From positions 1,705,365-1,769,364 of the forward strand of contig JAGTTQ010000001.1 of assembly GCA_018223415.1 (NCBI GenBank): 64,000 bases of DNA, written 5' to 3'. This document shows positions 52,522-62,356 of this stretch, piece after piece. The DNA is from Eubacteriaceae bacterium Marseille-Q4139 (GTDB lineage: Bacteria > Bacillota > Clostridia > Lachnospirales > Lachnospiraceae). The position numbers and the translations under genes are program-made. Each line of letters opens with the position of its first letter. The first letter of the stretch is position 1. The notes beneath the pieces are model-generated. The model was not told where the DNA came from and ran no database searches. It saw only the letters and a program-made list of their open reading frames with translations.

Positions 52522-52672
52522 TGTGGATAACCCAGGACATTTTTTCTCAGGTTCCGGCTCGTTTTCAACCTGTGGATAATTCTCAAGTTGTCCTTCGATT
52601 TTGCCCCGGTTATTCACATGCCCGTAAACAGCCAAAATCTTTTGTTTTAAAGCCCCAAACGGCTTATTCACA
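52522..52672. other. oriC, downstream DnaA-box cluster (dnaA-dnaN gap)
   Basis: Four perfect boxes: TGTGGATAA at 52522 and 52571, TTATTCACA at 52610 and 52664. The gap 52483-52765 holds no gene. Together with the upstream cluster this makes a bipartite origin like that of Bacillus subtilis; the unwinding element would be expected in this second part but I could not place it with confidence. Confidence 0.88.
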
Positions 52673-52765
52673 AATTCACACCCCCTACTGCGAATGCGAC
52701 GAAAATCTTTTCTATATATCGCTATGCAGTTCCATCATCAAACAGAAAGGAAGTTATCAACAGCC

Positions 52766-53884
52766 ATGAAACTGACATTCAAAAAAGATTCATTACTCAA
52801 CGGTATCAACATTGTCTTAAAGGCCGTTCCGTCCAAAACGACCATGCCGATTTTAGAGTGCATCTTAATCGACGCATCTTCCGATGAAATCAAGCTGACG
52901 GCCAACGATATGGAACTGGGAATCGAAACAAAGGTTGACGGAAATATCCTGGAAAAAGGAAAAATTGCCCTTGATGCAAAGCTTTTTTCTGAAATTATCC
53001 GCAAACTGTCCAGCGAAGATTCTGTCGTAACCATTGATTCCGACGAAAAATTCAACACGGTGATCTCCTGTGAGAACTCCGTATTTAAAATCCAGGGCCG
53101 TGACGGAGAGGAATTTTCCTATCTTCCTTATATTGAAAAAAATAAATACATCTGTCTGTCCCAGTTTTCCTTAAAAGAGCTGATCCGCCAGACAATTTTC
53201 TCTATTTCCGTCAATGACAGCAACAAAATGATGACCGGCGAGCTGTTTGAGGTAAACGGCGGCACTTTAAGAGTCGTCTCCTTAGACGGACACCGGATGG
53301 CGATCCGCAAAATTGCCCTGAAAGATGAATATGAAAGCACAAAAGTCATCGTTCCCGGAAAAACCTTAAACGAAATCAGCAAAATTTTAACCGGCGACAA
53401 CGAAAAGGAGGTTCTGATCTACTTCGGAACGAACCATATCCTGTTCGAGTTTGACGATACCATCGTGATTTCCCGCCTGATCGAGGGCGAATACTTCAAG
53501 GTGGATCAGATGCTTTCCAGTGATTATGAGACAAAGGTGTCCTTAAATAAAAAGGAATTCCTGGACTGCATCGAGAGAGCGACCATCTTAATCCGCGAAA
53601 ATGACAAAAAACCGGTCATCTTAAACATCGAAGATGAAAAAATGAGCCTGAAATTAAATTCCAGCTTCGGTACCATGAACGCGGAAATCCTGATCCACAA
53701 GACAGGAAAAGACTTGATGATCGGCTTCAACCCGAAGTTTTTGATCGACGCCCTCAGGATCATCGACGACGAGGAAGTCTCTCTCTACATGATGAATCCC
53801 AAGTCCCCGTGCTTTATCAAGGATGACGAGGAAACCTACATCTACCTGATTCTTCCCGTCAACTTCAACGCAGCGGCTATCTAA
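52766..53884 (+). CDS. dnaN: DNA polymerase III beta subunit (sliding clamp)
   Basis: A 372-aa ring-forming clamp with three repeated domains. Start MKLTFKKDSLLNGINIVLKAV, domain 2 motif LRVVSLDGHRMAIRK and C-terminal YIYLILPVN are diagnostic. It tethers polymerase and binds many replication and repair proteins. The start at 52766 is the family-consistent one; AAAGGAAG lies upstream at a rather long spacing of 13 nt. Confidence 0.98.
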   Translation: MKLTFKKDSLLNGINIVLKAVPSKTTMPILECILIDASSDEIKLTANDMELGIETKVDGNILEKGKIALDAKLFSEIIRKLSSEDSVVTIDSDEKFNTVISCENSVFKIQGRDGEEFSYLPYIEKNKYICLSQFSLKELIRQTIFSISVNDSNKMMTGELFEVNGGTLRVVSLDGHRMAIRKIALKDEYESTKVIVPGKTLNEISKILTGDNEKEVLIYFGTNHILFEFDDTIVISRLIEGEYFKVDQMLSSDYETKVSLNKKEFLDCIERATILIRENDKKPVILNIEDEKMSLKLNSSFGTMNAEILIHKTGKDLMIGFNPKFLIDALRIIDDEEVSLYMMNPKSPCFIKDDEETYIYLILPVNFNAAAI

Positions 53885-53981
53885 TATACACAAGCGGGGT
53901 ATCCGGCATACCTGACCTGCGTATCCGGATACTTCGATTTTTTCGTGCATAATTATGCATCAGTGATTTAAAGGAGAAAAA

Positions 53982-54191
53982 ATGGAAACCATTCATTTAA
54001 GGGATGAATTTATAAAGCTTGGACAGGCGCTAAAGCTTTCCGGGCTCTGCGAAACCGGCGTGGACGCAAAGTTTGCCGTCCAGGACGGGCTTGTGACGGT
54101 CAACGGTGAGGTGGAATACCAGAGGGGAAAGAAGCTGTATCCCGGCGATATCGTTTCGTATGACGGAAAATCATTCCAGGTAGAAAAGTAG
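53982..54191 (+). CDS. rlbA: S4-domain RNA-binding protein RlbA (YaaA)
   Basis: A 69-aa protein made of a single S4 domain (FIKLGQALKLSGLCETGVDAKFAV..GLVTVNGEVE with YPGDIVSYDG), located between dnaN and recF as in Bacillus. It is thought to act in ribosome assembly. AAAGGAGAAAA precedes the start and it ends 12 bp before recF. Confidence 0.95.
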   Translation: METIHLRDEFIKLGQALKLSGLCETGVDAKFAVQDGLVTVNGEVEYQRGKKLYPGDIVSYDGKSFQVEK

Positions 54192-54203
54192 GGACGCGGT
54201 TCC

Positions 54204-55289
54204 ATGTTCATAAAATCAATCGAACTCTTGAATTACAGAAATTACGGACAGCTACATATGGAGTTCCATGAGGGAACCAATGTCTTATACGGCGACAATG
54301 CCCAGGGAAAGACGAATATCCTGGAGGCCATTTACGTCTGCTGCACCACAAAGTCCCATAAAAGCAGCAAGGACAAAGAAATCATCCGCTTCGGGACCGA
54401 CGAGTCCCACATCAAGCTCAGTCTTGTGCGGGACGGGGTGCCTTACCGGATTGACATGCATTTAAAGAAAAACAAGGCCAAAGGCGTGGCTGTCAACGGC
54501 GTGCCCATAAAAAAAGCCAGCGAGCTTTTTGGAATCGTCAACGTGATTTTCTTTTCGCCGGAGGACTTGAACCTCATAAAAAGCGGGCCGTCGGAGCGGA
54601 GACGGTTCATTGATCTGGAGCTCTGCCAGCTCAACAAGCTTTATGTGTACAATCTGGTTCAGTACAATAAAGTGGTAGTGCAGAGAAATAAACTTTTAAA
54701 AGAAATGGACTTTAACCCGTCCTTAAAGGATACCATGGAAATGTGGGATCTCCAGCTTGTCCGCTACGGAAAAGAGCTGATACGGTTCCGGGAACAGTTC
54801 ATAAAGGAGCTAAACGGGCTGATCCATGACATCCACTTCAAGCTTTCCGGGGAAAAGGAGGAGCTTTTTCTCCAGTATGAGCCAAACACCACGGCAGAAA
54901 CCTTCGAGGAAGACCTGGAAAGGAACCGGGCCCAGGAGCTTCGCCAGAAGCTGACGCTTACGGGCCCCCACCGGGACGATTTAAGCTTTCTCGTAAACGG
55001 CACCGACATCCGCCGGTTCGGCTCCCAGGGCCAGCAGCGGACGGCAGCCCTTTCCTTAAAGCTTTCGGAGATTGAACTTGTAAAACAGACAGTGAAGGAT
55101 TATCCGGTCCTTCTTTTAGACGACGTATTATCAGAGCTCGACAGCAAGAGGCAGGAACATCTTCTGTCGGGAATCAGCCATATCCAGACGATCATTACCT
55201 GCACGGGTCTGGATGAATTCGTAAACAGCAGATTCCAGATGGATAAAATTTTCAGGATTGTTGAAGGAACTGTGGAGAGCGAAGAGTAA
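54204..55289 (+). CDS. recF: DNA replication and repair protein RecF
   Basis: A 361-aa SMC-like ATPase that loads RecA at gaps. Walker A is GDNAQGKTN (residues 30-38). The ABC signature region is RFGSQGQQRTAALSLKL, and Walker B is LLLDDVLSELD. It starts 12 bp after rlbA, and gyrB starts 12 bp after its end, so the genes are probably co-transcribed. Confidence 0.97.
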   Translation: MFIKSIELLNYRNYGQLHMEFHEGTNVLYGDNAQGKTNILEAIYVCCTTKSHKSSKDKEIIRFGTDESHIKLSLVRDGVPYRIDMHLKKNKAKGVAVNGVPIKKASELFGIVNVIFFSPEDLNLIKSGPSERRRFIDLELCQLNKLYVYNLVQYNKVVVQRNKLLKEMDFNPSLKDTMEMWDLQLVRYGKELIRFREQFIKELNGLIHDIHFKLSGEKEELFLQYEPNTTAETFEEDLERNRAQELRQKLTLTGPHRDDLSFLVNGTDIRRFGSQGQQRTAALSLKLSEIELVKQTVKDYPVLLLDDVLSELDSKRQEHLLSGISHIQTIITCTGLDEFVNSRFQMDKIFRIVEGTVESEE

Positions 55290-55301
55290 AGGAGGAACTT
55301 C

Positions 55302-57215
55302 ATGAGCGCAGAATATGGTGCAGATCAGATCCAGATATTAGAGGGGCTTGAGGCCGTAAGAAAGCGGCCTGGCATGTACATTGGAAGCACCTCTTCCAGG
55401 GGACTTCATCATCTTGTATATGAAATTGTAGACAATTCCGTGGACGAGGCCCTGGCAGGCTTCTGTGATTCCATCGATGTCCAGATCAACGCTGACAATT
55501 CCATCACCGTCACCGACGACGGACGCGGAATTCCCGTGGACATCCAGAAAAAGGCCGGCATCCCGGCCGTGGAGGTAGTCTTTACCATTCTCCATGCCGG
55601 CGGAAAATTCGGCGGCGGGGGATACAAGGTATCCGGCGGCCTTCACGGCGTCGGCGCTTCCGTCGTAAACGCCCTTTCCGAGTGGCTGGAGGTGGAAGTC
55701 TACATCGACGGGAAAATCTATAAGCAGAGATATGAGCGCGGAAAAACCATGTACCCGTTAAAGGTCGTTGGAGAGTGCCCGATGGAACAGCACGGGACGA
55801 AGGTGTCCTTCCTTCCCGATAAAGAGATCTTCGAGGAGACGGTCTATGACTACGACACCTTAAAGGTGCGTTTAAGGGAAACGGCGTTCTTAACAAAAAA
55901 TCTGAAGATCACCCTCCGGGACGACAGGGATGAGGACAAGAAAGAAAAGACCTTCCACTACGAGGGCGGCATCAAGGAATTCGTCACCTACCTAAACCGC
56001 AGCAACGTGGCTCTTTACGAGCAGGTGATCTACTGCGAGGGCAAGCGGGACGGCGTCCTGGTGGAAGTCGCCATGCAGCATAACGATTCCTACACGGAAA
56101 ATATTTACAGCTTTGTCAACAACATCAACACGCCGGAGGGCGGAACCCATTTAACCGGCTTTAAAAATGCGCTGACAAAGACGTTCAACGACTATGCGAG
56201 AAAAAATAAGCTCTTAAAAGACAGCGAGCCGGCGCTTTCCGGCGAGGACATCCGCGAGGGCTTAACGGCCATCATCAGCGTCAAGATTGAGGAACCCCAG
56301 TTTGAGGGCCAGACGAAGCAGAAGCTTGGAAACAGCGAGGCCCGCGGTGCCGTGGATTCCGTCGTCAGCGAACAGCTCACCTATTTCCTTGAACAGAATC
56401 CGCAGACGGCAAAGGCCATCGTGGAGAAATCCGTCCTGGCCCAGAGGGCGAGGGCTGCGGCCAGAAAGGCGAGGGATCTGACGAGAAGAAAAACCGTCCT
56501 CGACGGCCTGGCCCTTCCGGGAAAGCTGGCCGACTGTTCCAGCAAGCACCCGGAAGAATGCGAAATCTACATCGTCGAGGGAGATTCCGCCGGCGGTTCG
56601 GCCAAGGATGCGAGAAACAAGAGCACCCAGGCCATCCTGCCGCTCCGCGGAAAGATCTTAAACGTGGAAAAAGCGAGACTCGACCGGATTTACGGGAACG
56701 CCGAAATCAAGTCCATGATTACGGCCTTCGGAACCGGCATCCACGAGGATTTTGATATTACGAAGCTCCGCTACCACAAAATCATCATTATGACTGATGC
56801 CGATGTGGACGGCGCCCATATCAGCACCCTGCTTTTAACCTTCATTTACCGGTTCATGCCGGAACTCATCAAGCAGGGCTACGTTTACCTGGCACAGCCG
56901 CCGCTTTATAAGATCGAAAAGAACAAGCGGGTCTGGTACGCATACAGCGATGAAGAGTTAAACAACATCTTAAAAGAGATCGGCCGCGATACCAACAACA
57001 ATATCCAGCGGTACAAAGGTCTCGGCGAGATGGATGCCGAGCAGCTCTGGGAGACGACGATGGATCCGGAGCGCCGGATTCTCCTTCGCGTCACCATGGA
57101 CGAGGAGACTACCTCGGAGATTGATTTGACCTTCACGACGCTCATGGGCGACCAGGTGGAGCCGCGGCGTGAATTCATCGAGCAGAATGCGAAATACGGA
57201 ACACTTGACATTTAA
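55302..57215 (+). CDS. gyrB: DNA gyrase subunit B
   Basis: A 637-aa ATPase subunit. GHKL ATP site: EIVDNSVDEALAGF, DDGRGIPV, GGLHGVGASVVNALS. The TOPRIM domain has EGDSAGGSAK and DADVDGAHI with the catalytic acidic residues, and the QRYKGLGEM motif is near the C-terminus. It lacks the extra insertion of enterobacterial GyrB. AAAGGAGG precedes the start. Confidence 0.98.
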   Translation: MSAEYGADQIQILEGLEAVRKRPGMYIGSTSSRGLHHLVYEIVDNSVDEALAGFCDSIDVQINADNSITVTDDGRGIPVDIQKKAGIPAVEVVFTILHAGGKFGGGGYKVSGGLHGVGASVVNALSEWLEVEVYIDGKIYKQRYERGKTMYPLKVVGECPMEQHGTKVSFLPDKEIFEETVYDYDTLKVRLRETAFLTKNLKITLRDDRDEDKKEKTFHYEGGIKEFVTYLNRSNVALYEQVIYCEGKRDGVLVEVAMQHNDSYTENIYSFVNNINTPEGGTHLTGFKNALTKTFNDYARKNKLLKDSEPALSGEDIREGLTAIISVKIEEPQFEGQTKQKLGNSEARGAVDSVVSEQLTYFLEQNPQTAKAIVEKSVLAQRARAAARKARDLTRRKTVLDGLALPGKLADCSSKHPEECEIYIVEGDSAGGSAKDARNKSTQAILPLRGKILNVEKARLDRIYGNAEIKSMITAFGTGIHEDFDITKLRYHKIIIMTDADVDGAHISTLLLTFIYRFMPELIKQGYVYLAQPPLYKIEKNKRVWYAYSDEELNNILKEIGRDTNNNIQRYKGLGEMDAEQLWETTMDPERRILLRVTMDEETTSEIDLTFTTLMGDQVEPRREFIEQNAKYGTLDI

Positions 57216-57241
57216 ACGGCGGCAGCAATGGGAGGAAAAGA

Positions 57242-59725
57242 ATGGAACCGAATATCTTTGATAAAGTTCATGATATAGACTTAAAAAAGACAATGGAAAA
57301 GTCGTACATCGACTATGCCATGAGCGTCATCGCATCCCGTGCCCTTCCGGATGTCAGGGACGGCTTAAAGCCGGTGCAGAGGCGTGTGCTTTACTCCATG
57401 GTAGAGCTCAACAACGGCCCTGATAAGCCCCACAGAAAAAGCGCCCGTATCGTCGGCGATACCATGGGTAAATACCATCCCCACGGAGACAGCTCCATCT
57501 ACGGCGCTTTGGTAAACATGGCCCAGAGATGGTCCATGCGCTATATGCTGGTGGACGGCCACGGGAACTTCGGCTCTGTGGACGGCGACGGCGCGGCTGC
57601 CATGCGATACACCGAGGCCAGGTTAAGCAAAATTTCCGTGGAACTTCTGGCCGACATCTATAAAGATACGGTGGATTTTGTGCCAAACTTCGACGAGACA
57701 GAAAAGGAGCCGACGGTGCTTCCGGCCAGGTTCCCGAACCTTCTGGCAAACGGCACGTCAGGCATCGCCGTCGGAATGGCGACAAACATCCCGCCACACA
57801 ACCTCCGGGAAGTCATCGGGGCTGTGGTAAAAATCATCGACAACCAGGTGGAAGAGGGCAGGAAGACAACTATTGACGAGATCATGCAGATTGTCAAAGG
57901 GCCCGACTTCCCGACAGGTGCTACCATATTAGGTACCAGAGGCATCGATGAGGCCTACCGCACCGGCCGCGGAAAGATCAAGGTCCGCGCCGTGACCAAC
58001 ATCGAGACGCTCCCCAACGGAAAGAGCCAGATCATCGTGACGGAGCTCCCGTACATGGTGAATAAGGCCCGCCTGATTGAAAAGATGGCGGAGTTAGTAA
58101 AAACGAAAAAAATCGACGGCATCGTAAACATCACCGATGAATCCAACCGCGAGGGCTTAAGGATCAATATCGAGCTGCGCCGCGATGTCAATGCCAACGT
58201 GATTTTAAACCAGCTTTTAAAGCACACCCAGCTTCAGGATTCCTTCGGCGTCATCATGCTGGCCCTTGTGAAAAACGAGCCGAAAATCTTAAATCTCCTT
58301 CAGATGTTGGAATACTACCTCGACCATCAGAAAGAGGTTGTGACAAGAAGGACGAAGTACGACTTAAACAAGGCAGAAGAGCGGGCCCATATTTTGGAGG
58401 GCTTGTTGATCGCCCTTGACAATATTGACGAGGTCATTAAAATCGTCCGCGGAAGCCGCACGGCCCAGGATGCGAAAAATGAACTCATGAGCCGGTTCGG
58501 GCTTTCCGACGCCCAGGCCCAGGCTATCGTGGACATGCGTCTGCGCGCCCTGACAGGACTGGAGCGGGAGAAGTTAGAGAACGAATATAAGGAGTTAGAG
58601 GCAAAAATCGCAGAATTTAAGGCAATCCTTGCAGATGAAAACAAGCTTCTCGGCGTTATCCGGAAAGAGATTTTAGTGATCTCCGACAAATACGGCGACG
58701 ACAGGCGCACCTCCATCGGCTTTGACGATGACATGTCCATGGAAGATCTGATCCCGGATGAGGACGCTGTGATCGCCATGACAAATTTAGGCTACATCAA
58801 GCGCATGTCCGTAGACAACTTTAAGAGCCAGAACCGCGGCGGAAAGGGCATCAAGGGCATGCAGACCATCGAGGAGGACTTCATAGAAGACCTTCTGATG
58901 ACGACGAACCACCACTATGTGATGTTCTTTACCAACTCCGGCCGCTGCTACCGGTTAAAGGCATACGAGATCCCGGAGGCCGGACGGACGGCAAGGGGCA
59001 CGGCCATTGTGAACCTGCTCCAGCTCATGCCGGGCGAAAAGATCACGGCCATCATCCCCATGCGGGAATTCGAGGCAGGCAAGTACCTGTTCATGGCGAC
59101 AAAGGACGGCATGGTAAAGAAAACGCCGATGGGCGAGTACGTGAACATGAGAAAGACCGGCCTTCAGGCCATCGTCTTAAAGGAAAACGACGAGCTCATC
59201 GAGGTCAAAATGACCGACAACACCGAGGACATTTTCCTTACTACCAAATATGGTATGTCCATCCGCTTCCACGAGACCGACGTGCGCGTTACGGGCCGCG
59301 TCTCCATGGGCGTCATCGGCATGAAGCTTGACGGCGGCGACGAGGTCGTCGGCATGCAGATGGCAAGCCAGGGCGAGTACATGCTGGTGGCATCGGAAAA
59401 CGGCTACGGGAAGATGACCCATATCGACGAGTTCAAGTGCCAGAACCGCGGCGGAAAGGGACTTCTCTGCTATAAGAGCACGGAAAAAACAGGGCATCTG
59501 ATCGGCATGAAGCTTGTCGACCAGGACCGCGACATCATGTTAATCACCACCGAAGGCATTTTAATCCGCATCAGCGCCGATGATATTTCCGTTATCGGAA
59601 GGAACACCTCCGGCGTGAAGCTCATGAATATTGACGTGGATTCCGACATCAAGGTTGCAACCATCGCCAAAGTGCGCGAAAGCAGCAGCCATGACGACGA
59701 AGAAGAGACAACAGAAGAAGAATAA
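57242..59725 (+). CDS. gyrA: DNA gyrase subunit A
   Basis: An 827-aa cleavage subunit that introduces negative supercoils with GyrB. The catalytic Tyr is in AAAMRYTE. The quinolone-resistance region reads HPHGDSSIYGAL: Ser at the position equivalent to E. coli 83 and Gly at position 87, where Asp or Glu is usual. The C-terminal beta-pinwheel has the GyrA-box-like QNRGGKGI (and a second QNRGGKGL), which wraps DNA and identifies gyrase rather than topoisomerase IV. The acidic tail is short. A strong terminator follows, ending the dnaA-gyrA gene block. Confidence 0.97.
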   Translation: MEPNIFDKVHDIDLKKTMEKSYIDYAMSVIASRALPDVRDGLKPVQRRVLYSMVELNNGPDKPHRKSARIVGDTMGKYHPHGDSSIYGALVNMAQRWSMRYMLVDGHGNFGSVDGDGAAAMRYTEARLSKISVELLADIYKDTVDFVPNFDETEKEPTVLPARFPNLLANGTSGIAVGMATNIPPHNLREVIGAVVKIIDNQVEEGRKTTIDEIMQIVKGPDFPTGATILGTRGIDEAYRTGRGKIKVRAVTNIETLPNGKSQIIVTELPYMVNKARLIEKMAELVKTKKIDGIVNITDESNREGLRINIELRRDVNANVILNQLLKHTQLQDSFGVIMLALVKNEPKILNLLQMLEYYLDHQKEVVTRRTKYDLNKAEERAHILEGLLIALDNIDEVIKIVRGSRTAQDAKNELMSRFGLSDAQAQAIVDMRLRALTGLEREKLENEYKELEAKIAEFKAILADENKLLGVIRKEILVISDKYGDDRRTSIGFDDDMSMEDLIPDEDAVIAMTNLGYIKRMSVDNFKSQNRGGKGIKGMQTIEEDFIEDLLMTTNHHYVMFFTNSGRCYRLKAYEIPEAGRTARGTAIVNLLQLMPGEKITAIIPMREFEAGKYLFMATKDGMVKKTPMGEYVNMRKTGLQAIVLKENDELIEVKMTDNTEDIFLTTKYGMSIRFHETDVRVTGRVSMGVIGMKLDGGDEVVGMQMASQGEYMLVASENGYGKMTHIDEFKCQNRGGKGLLCYKSTEKTGHLIGMKLVDQDRDIMLITTEGILIRISADDISVIGRNTSGVKLMNIDVDSDIKVATIAKVRESSSHDDEEETTEEE

Positions 59726-59732
59726 AAGGCCG

Positions 59733-59765
59733 GGCCGGGACTCCCATGAGTCCCGGCCTGTTTAA
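59733..59765 (+). terminator. Terminator after gyrA
   Basis: A perfect 10-bp stem (GGCCGGGACT with AGTCCCGGCC) and a 6-nt loop are followed by TGTTT, 8 bp after the gyrA stop codon. Confidence 0.85.
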
Positions 59766-59846
59766 AATCAAAACAGGAAATTAACGTGCAAAATCAGATA
59801 ATATGTGGTAAAATGGAAGAAAATATTTGAATTGGAGGGGTAAAGC

Positions 59847-61307
59847 ATGGCAATTTCAAAACAGGAAGCGTTGGCCTCCATCGACAGAGAAAAGGAACTG
59901 ATCTGCAAGGCCAGCGATGAGGTGTGGGAAAACCCGGAAACGGCGTTCCAGGAATACCGTTCCACGGAAATTTTATGTGACCTTCTGGAAAAAGAGGGAT
60001 TTCATGTAGAAAAGAACCTGGCCGGTATTGCGACGGCATTTTCCGGTACATACGGCCACGGAAAGCCGGTGATCGGCTTTCTCGGCGAGTTCGACGCCCT
60101 TTCCGGCTTAAGCCAGAAATGCGGCATCGCAGAAAAAATCCCGGAGGTTGAGGAAGCGCCGGGACATGGCTGCGGCCATAACCTTTTAGGCGCCGGTTCC
60201 GTCGCGGCCGCCATTGCCGTAAAAGAATATCTGGAGAAAAACCAGAAGGAAGGCACTGTGATCTTCTTTGGCTGCCCAGGCGAAGAGGGCGGTTCCGGAA
60301 AAGGCTTCATGGCAAGAGACGGCGTGTTTGACAGCCTGGACTTTGCGATTTCCTGGCATCCCGGCGATACGAACCAGGTTACGGTCGGAAGCTCTCTTGC
60401 AAACTACCAGATTATTTATAAATTCTTCGGAACAGCTGCCCATGCGGCCGCATGCCCGGAGCTTGGAAGAAGCGCCCTCGACGCGGTGGAGTTAATGAAC
60501 AACGGCGTCCAGTATTTAAGAGAGCACATCATCCAGGAAGCCAGAATCCATTACGCCATCACCAACACCGGCGGCTATTCCCCGAACGTGGTTCAGCCCT
60601 ATGCGGAAGTCCTCTATCTGATCCGTGCGCCGAAGACGGGACAGGTTCAGGAAATCTATGAGAGAGTCAACGACATCGCAAAAGGCGCTGCCCTGATGAC
60701 GGGAACCAGGATGGAAATGCAGTTCGTAAAGGCATGCTCAAACCTGGTGGACAACACGGTGATTGAGGAAATCCTTCAGAAAAACCTGGAAGAGGTTGAG
60801 CGCGTTCCTTATACCGACGAGGAAATCGCCTTTGCAGAAAAGATTGCGGCTACCTACGGCGGCCAGAAATTAGAGCTGGATGCCGTGCTCTCCCGCTATG
60901 AAAAGAGCAGAAAGGCCATGGTTGAGGAAGTTGTCACCCCGTATCTTCGCGCCCCGCTCAATGACTTTATTCTTCCGCTCATGGATGTGGAGACGGCCAT
61001 GGCAGGTTCCACGGACGTGGGTGACGTAAGCTGGGTATGCCCGACGGCCCAGATCGGCACTGTCACTGAGGCGGCCGGAACACCGGGACATTCCTGGCAG
61101 GAGGTGGCCCAGGGCAAAGCTTCCGTGGCCCATAAGGGAATGTTATACGCCGGAAAGGTCATGGCCGGCGCCGCCATTGATCTGTTGGAAGACCCGGATA
61201 AGATCGAAGAGGCGAAAAAAGAATTAAAGAAACGCCTGGGCGGCGGTTCCTATGTGCCGCCGATTCCGAAAGGCGTCCGCCCGATGGCAATCAACCCGAA
61301 AAAATAA
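59847..61307 (+). CDS. M20 family amidohydrolase (AbgB-like)
   Basis: A 486-aa zinc amidohydrolase of the M20D group. Metal-ligand motifs are GHGCGHNLLG (residues about 110-119) and CPGEEGGSGK, with a later ISWHPG and TVTEAAGTPGHSWQ. It resembles aminobenzoyl-glutamate hydrolase subunit B and indole-acetyl-amino-acid hydrolases, so the substrate is probably an N-acyl amino acid or peptide; which one is not clear. The GGAGGGG Shine-Dalgarno lies upstream. It is monocistronic between two terminators. Confidence 0.9.
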   Translation: MAISKQEALASIDREKELICKASDEVWENPETAFQEYRSTEILCDLLEKEGFHVEKNLAGIATAFSGTYGHGKPVIGFLGEFDALSGLSQKCGIAEKIPEVEEAPGHGCGHNLLGAGSVAAAIAVKEYLEKNQKEGTVIFFGCPGEEGGSGKGFMARDGVFDSLDFAISWHPGDTNQVTVGSSLANYQIIYKFFGTAAHAAACPELGRSALDAVELMNNGVQYLREHIIQEARIHYAITNTGGYSPNVVQPYAEVLYLIRAPKTGQVQEIYERVNDIAKGAALMTGTRMEMQFVKACSNLVDNTVIEEILQKNLEEVERVPYTDEEIAFAEKIAATYGGQKLELDAVLSRYEKSRKAMVEEVVTPYLRAPLNDFILPLMDVETAMAGSTDVGDVSWVCPTAQIGTVTEAAGTPGHSWQEVAQGKASVAHKGMLYAGKVMAGAAIDLLEDPDKIEEAKKELKKRLGGGSYVPPIPKGVRPMAINPKK

Positions 61308-61316
61308 AAAATCCCG

Positions 61317-61365
61317 GAAAACCGTACATATTTCGTCCGTGCAGAAAAATGTACGGTTTTCTCTT
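61317..61365 (+). terminator. Terminator after the M20 amidohydrolase gene
   Basis: A 13-bp perfect stem (GAAAACCGTACAT with ATGTACGGTTTTC) is followed by TCTTGC; the arm itself ends in a TTTTC run. Confidence 0.75.
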
Positions 61366-61472
61366 GCTTAATTTCCTGTTTGATAATAGAATGAAGGGGA
61401 TACAGGAGTGCGATAGCACGAAACAATCCGGTATCAATGGGGTAAAACAAACAATATTGGGGGATTTATTGA

Positions 61473-62315
61473 ATGAAAACTGGAGAAGTCATAAAAGATT
61501 TTCTAATCATCACCTTTGCGACTCTGATCGTAGCGGCAGCCGTTTTCTTTTTCATGATGCCGAGCACGGTTACAGTCGGAAGTATTTCCGGTCTTGCCAT
61601 TGTACTGGAAAACTTTTTGCCGTTAAAGGTTTCGGCCATCACCATGATTTTAAACGTCGTCCTTTTAATTCTGGGATTTATCTTCATCGGAAAAGAATTC
61701 GGGGGGAAAACCATTTATACGTCCATTCTTCTCCCTGTATTCTTAGGAGTGTTTGAATATCTGTTCCCGGAAAACCGTTCCCTGACGGGGGATGCGTTCT
61801 TAGACACGGTGGGATATGTGTTTATCGTCAGCATCGGGCTTGCGATCCTGTTTAACCGGAATGCCTCGTCCGGCGGTCTGGACATTGTGGCAAAATTCTT
61901 AAATAAGTACCTGCGGATGGACCTCGGTAAAGCCATGTCCCTTTCCGGAATGTGCGCGGCCCTCTCATCCATTCTCGTATCCGATTCCAAAATCGTGGTG
62001 CTCAGCGTCCTGGGAACCTACATAAACGGCATTGTCCTCGACCATTTTATTTTCGGCATGAACGAGAAAAAGCGCGTCTGCATCATTTCCCAGAAGGAAA
62101 AGGAGATCCAGGACTTTATTCTCCATAGCTTAAGAAGCGGCGCCACCATCTATCAGGCCATCGGCGCATACGATTCGGAGCCCCACAGGGAGATTATTAC
62201 CATTGTCAATAAGAGCGAGTATGCACAGCTCATGAATTTCATCGGAAAAACCGATAAAGATGCATTTGTCACTGTGTACACAGTCAACGAAGTCCTTTAT
62301 AAGCCAAAATATTAA
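61473..62315 (+). CDS. YitT family membrane protein
   Basis: A 280-aa protein with five or so N-terminal transmembrane segments (DUF161-type YitT region: TVGSISGLAIVLENF, RNASSGGLDIVAKFLNKY) and a C-terminal cytoplasmic DUF2179 domain (VCIISQKEKEIQDFIL, GATIYQAIGAYD). The molecular role is unknown; some relatives are proposed transporters. The ribosome site is weak (TTGGGGGATTT). It precedes the fumarase genes by 41 bp and could be co-transcribed with them. Confidence 0.88.
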   Translation: MKTGEVIKDFLIITFATLIVAAAVFFFMMPSTVTVGSISGLAIVLENFLPLKVSAITMILNVVLLILGFIFIGKEFGGKTIYTSILLPVFLGVFEYLFPENRSLTGDAFLDTVGYVFIVSIGLAILFNRNASSGGLDIVAKFLNKYLRMDLGKAMSLSGMCAALSSILVSDSKIVVLSVLGTYINGIVLDHFIFGMNEKKRVCIISQKEKEIQDFILHSLRSGATIYQAIGAYDSEPHREIITIVNKSEYAQLMNFIGKTDKDAFVTVYTVNEVLYKPKY

Positions 62316-62356
62316 AAATCCGGGGCGCCTGCCCTGGAAAACATGGAGGGAAAGCT

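Noticed and set aside
57242..59725. Acquired fluoroquinolone resistance from the GyrA Gly
   Set aside because: The residue may be native to the family; sequence alone cannot show acquisition.
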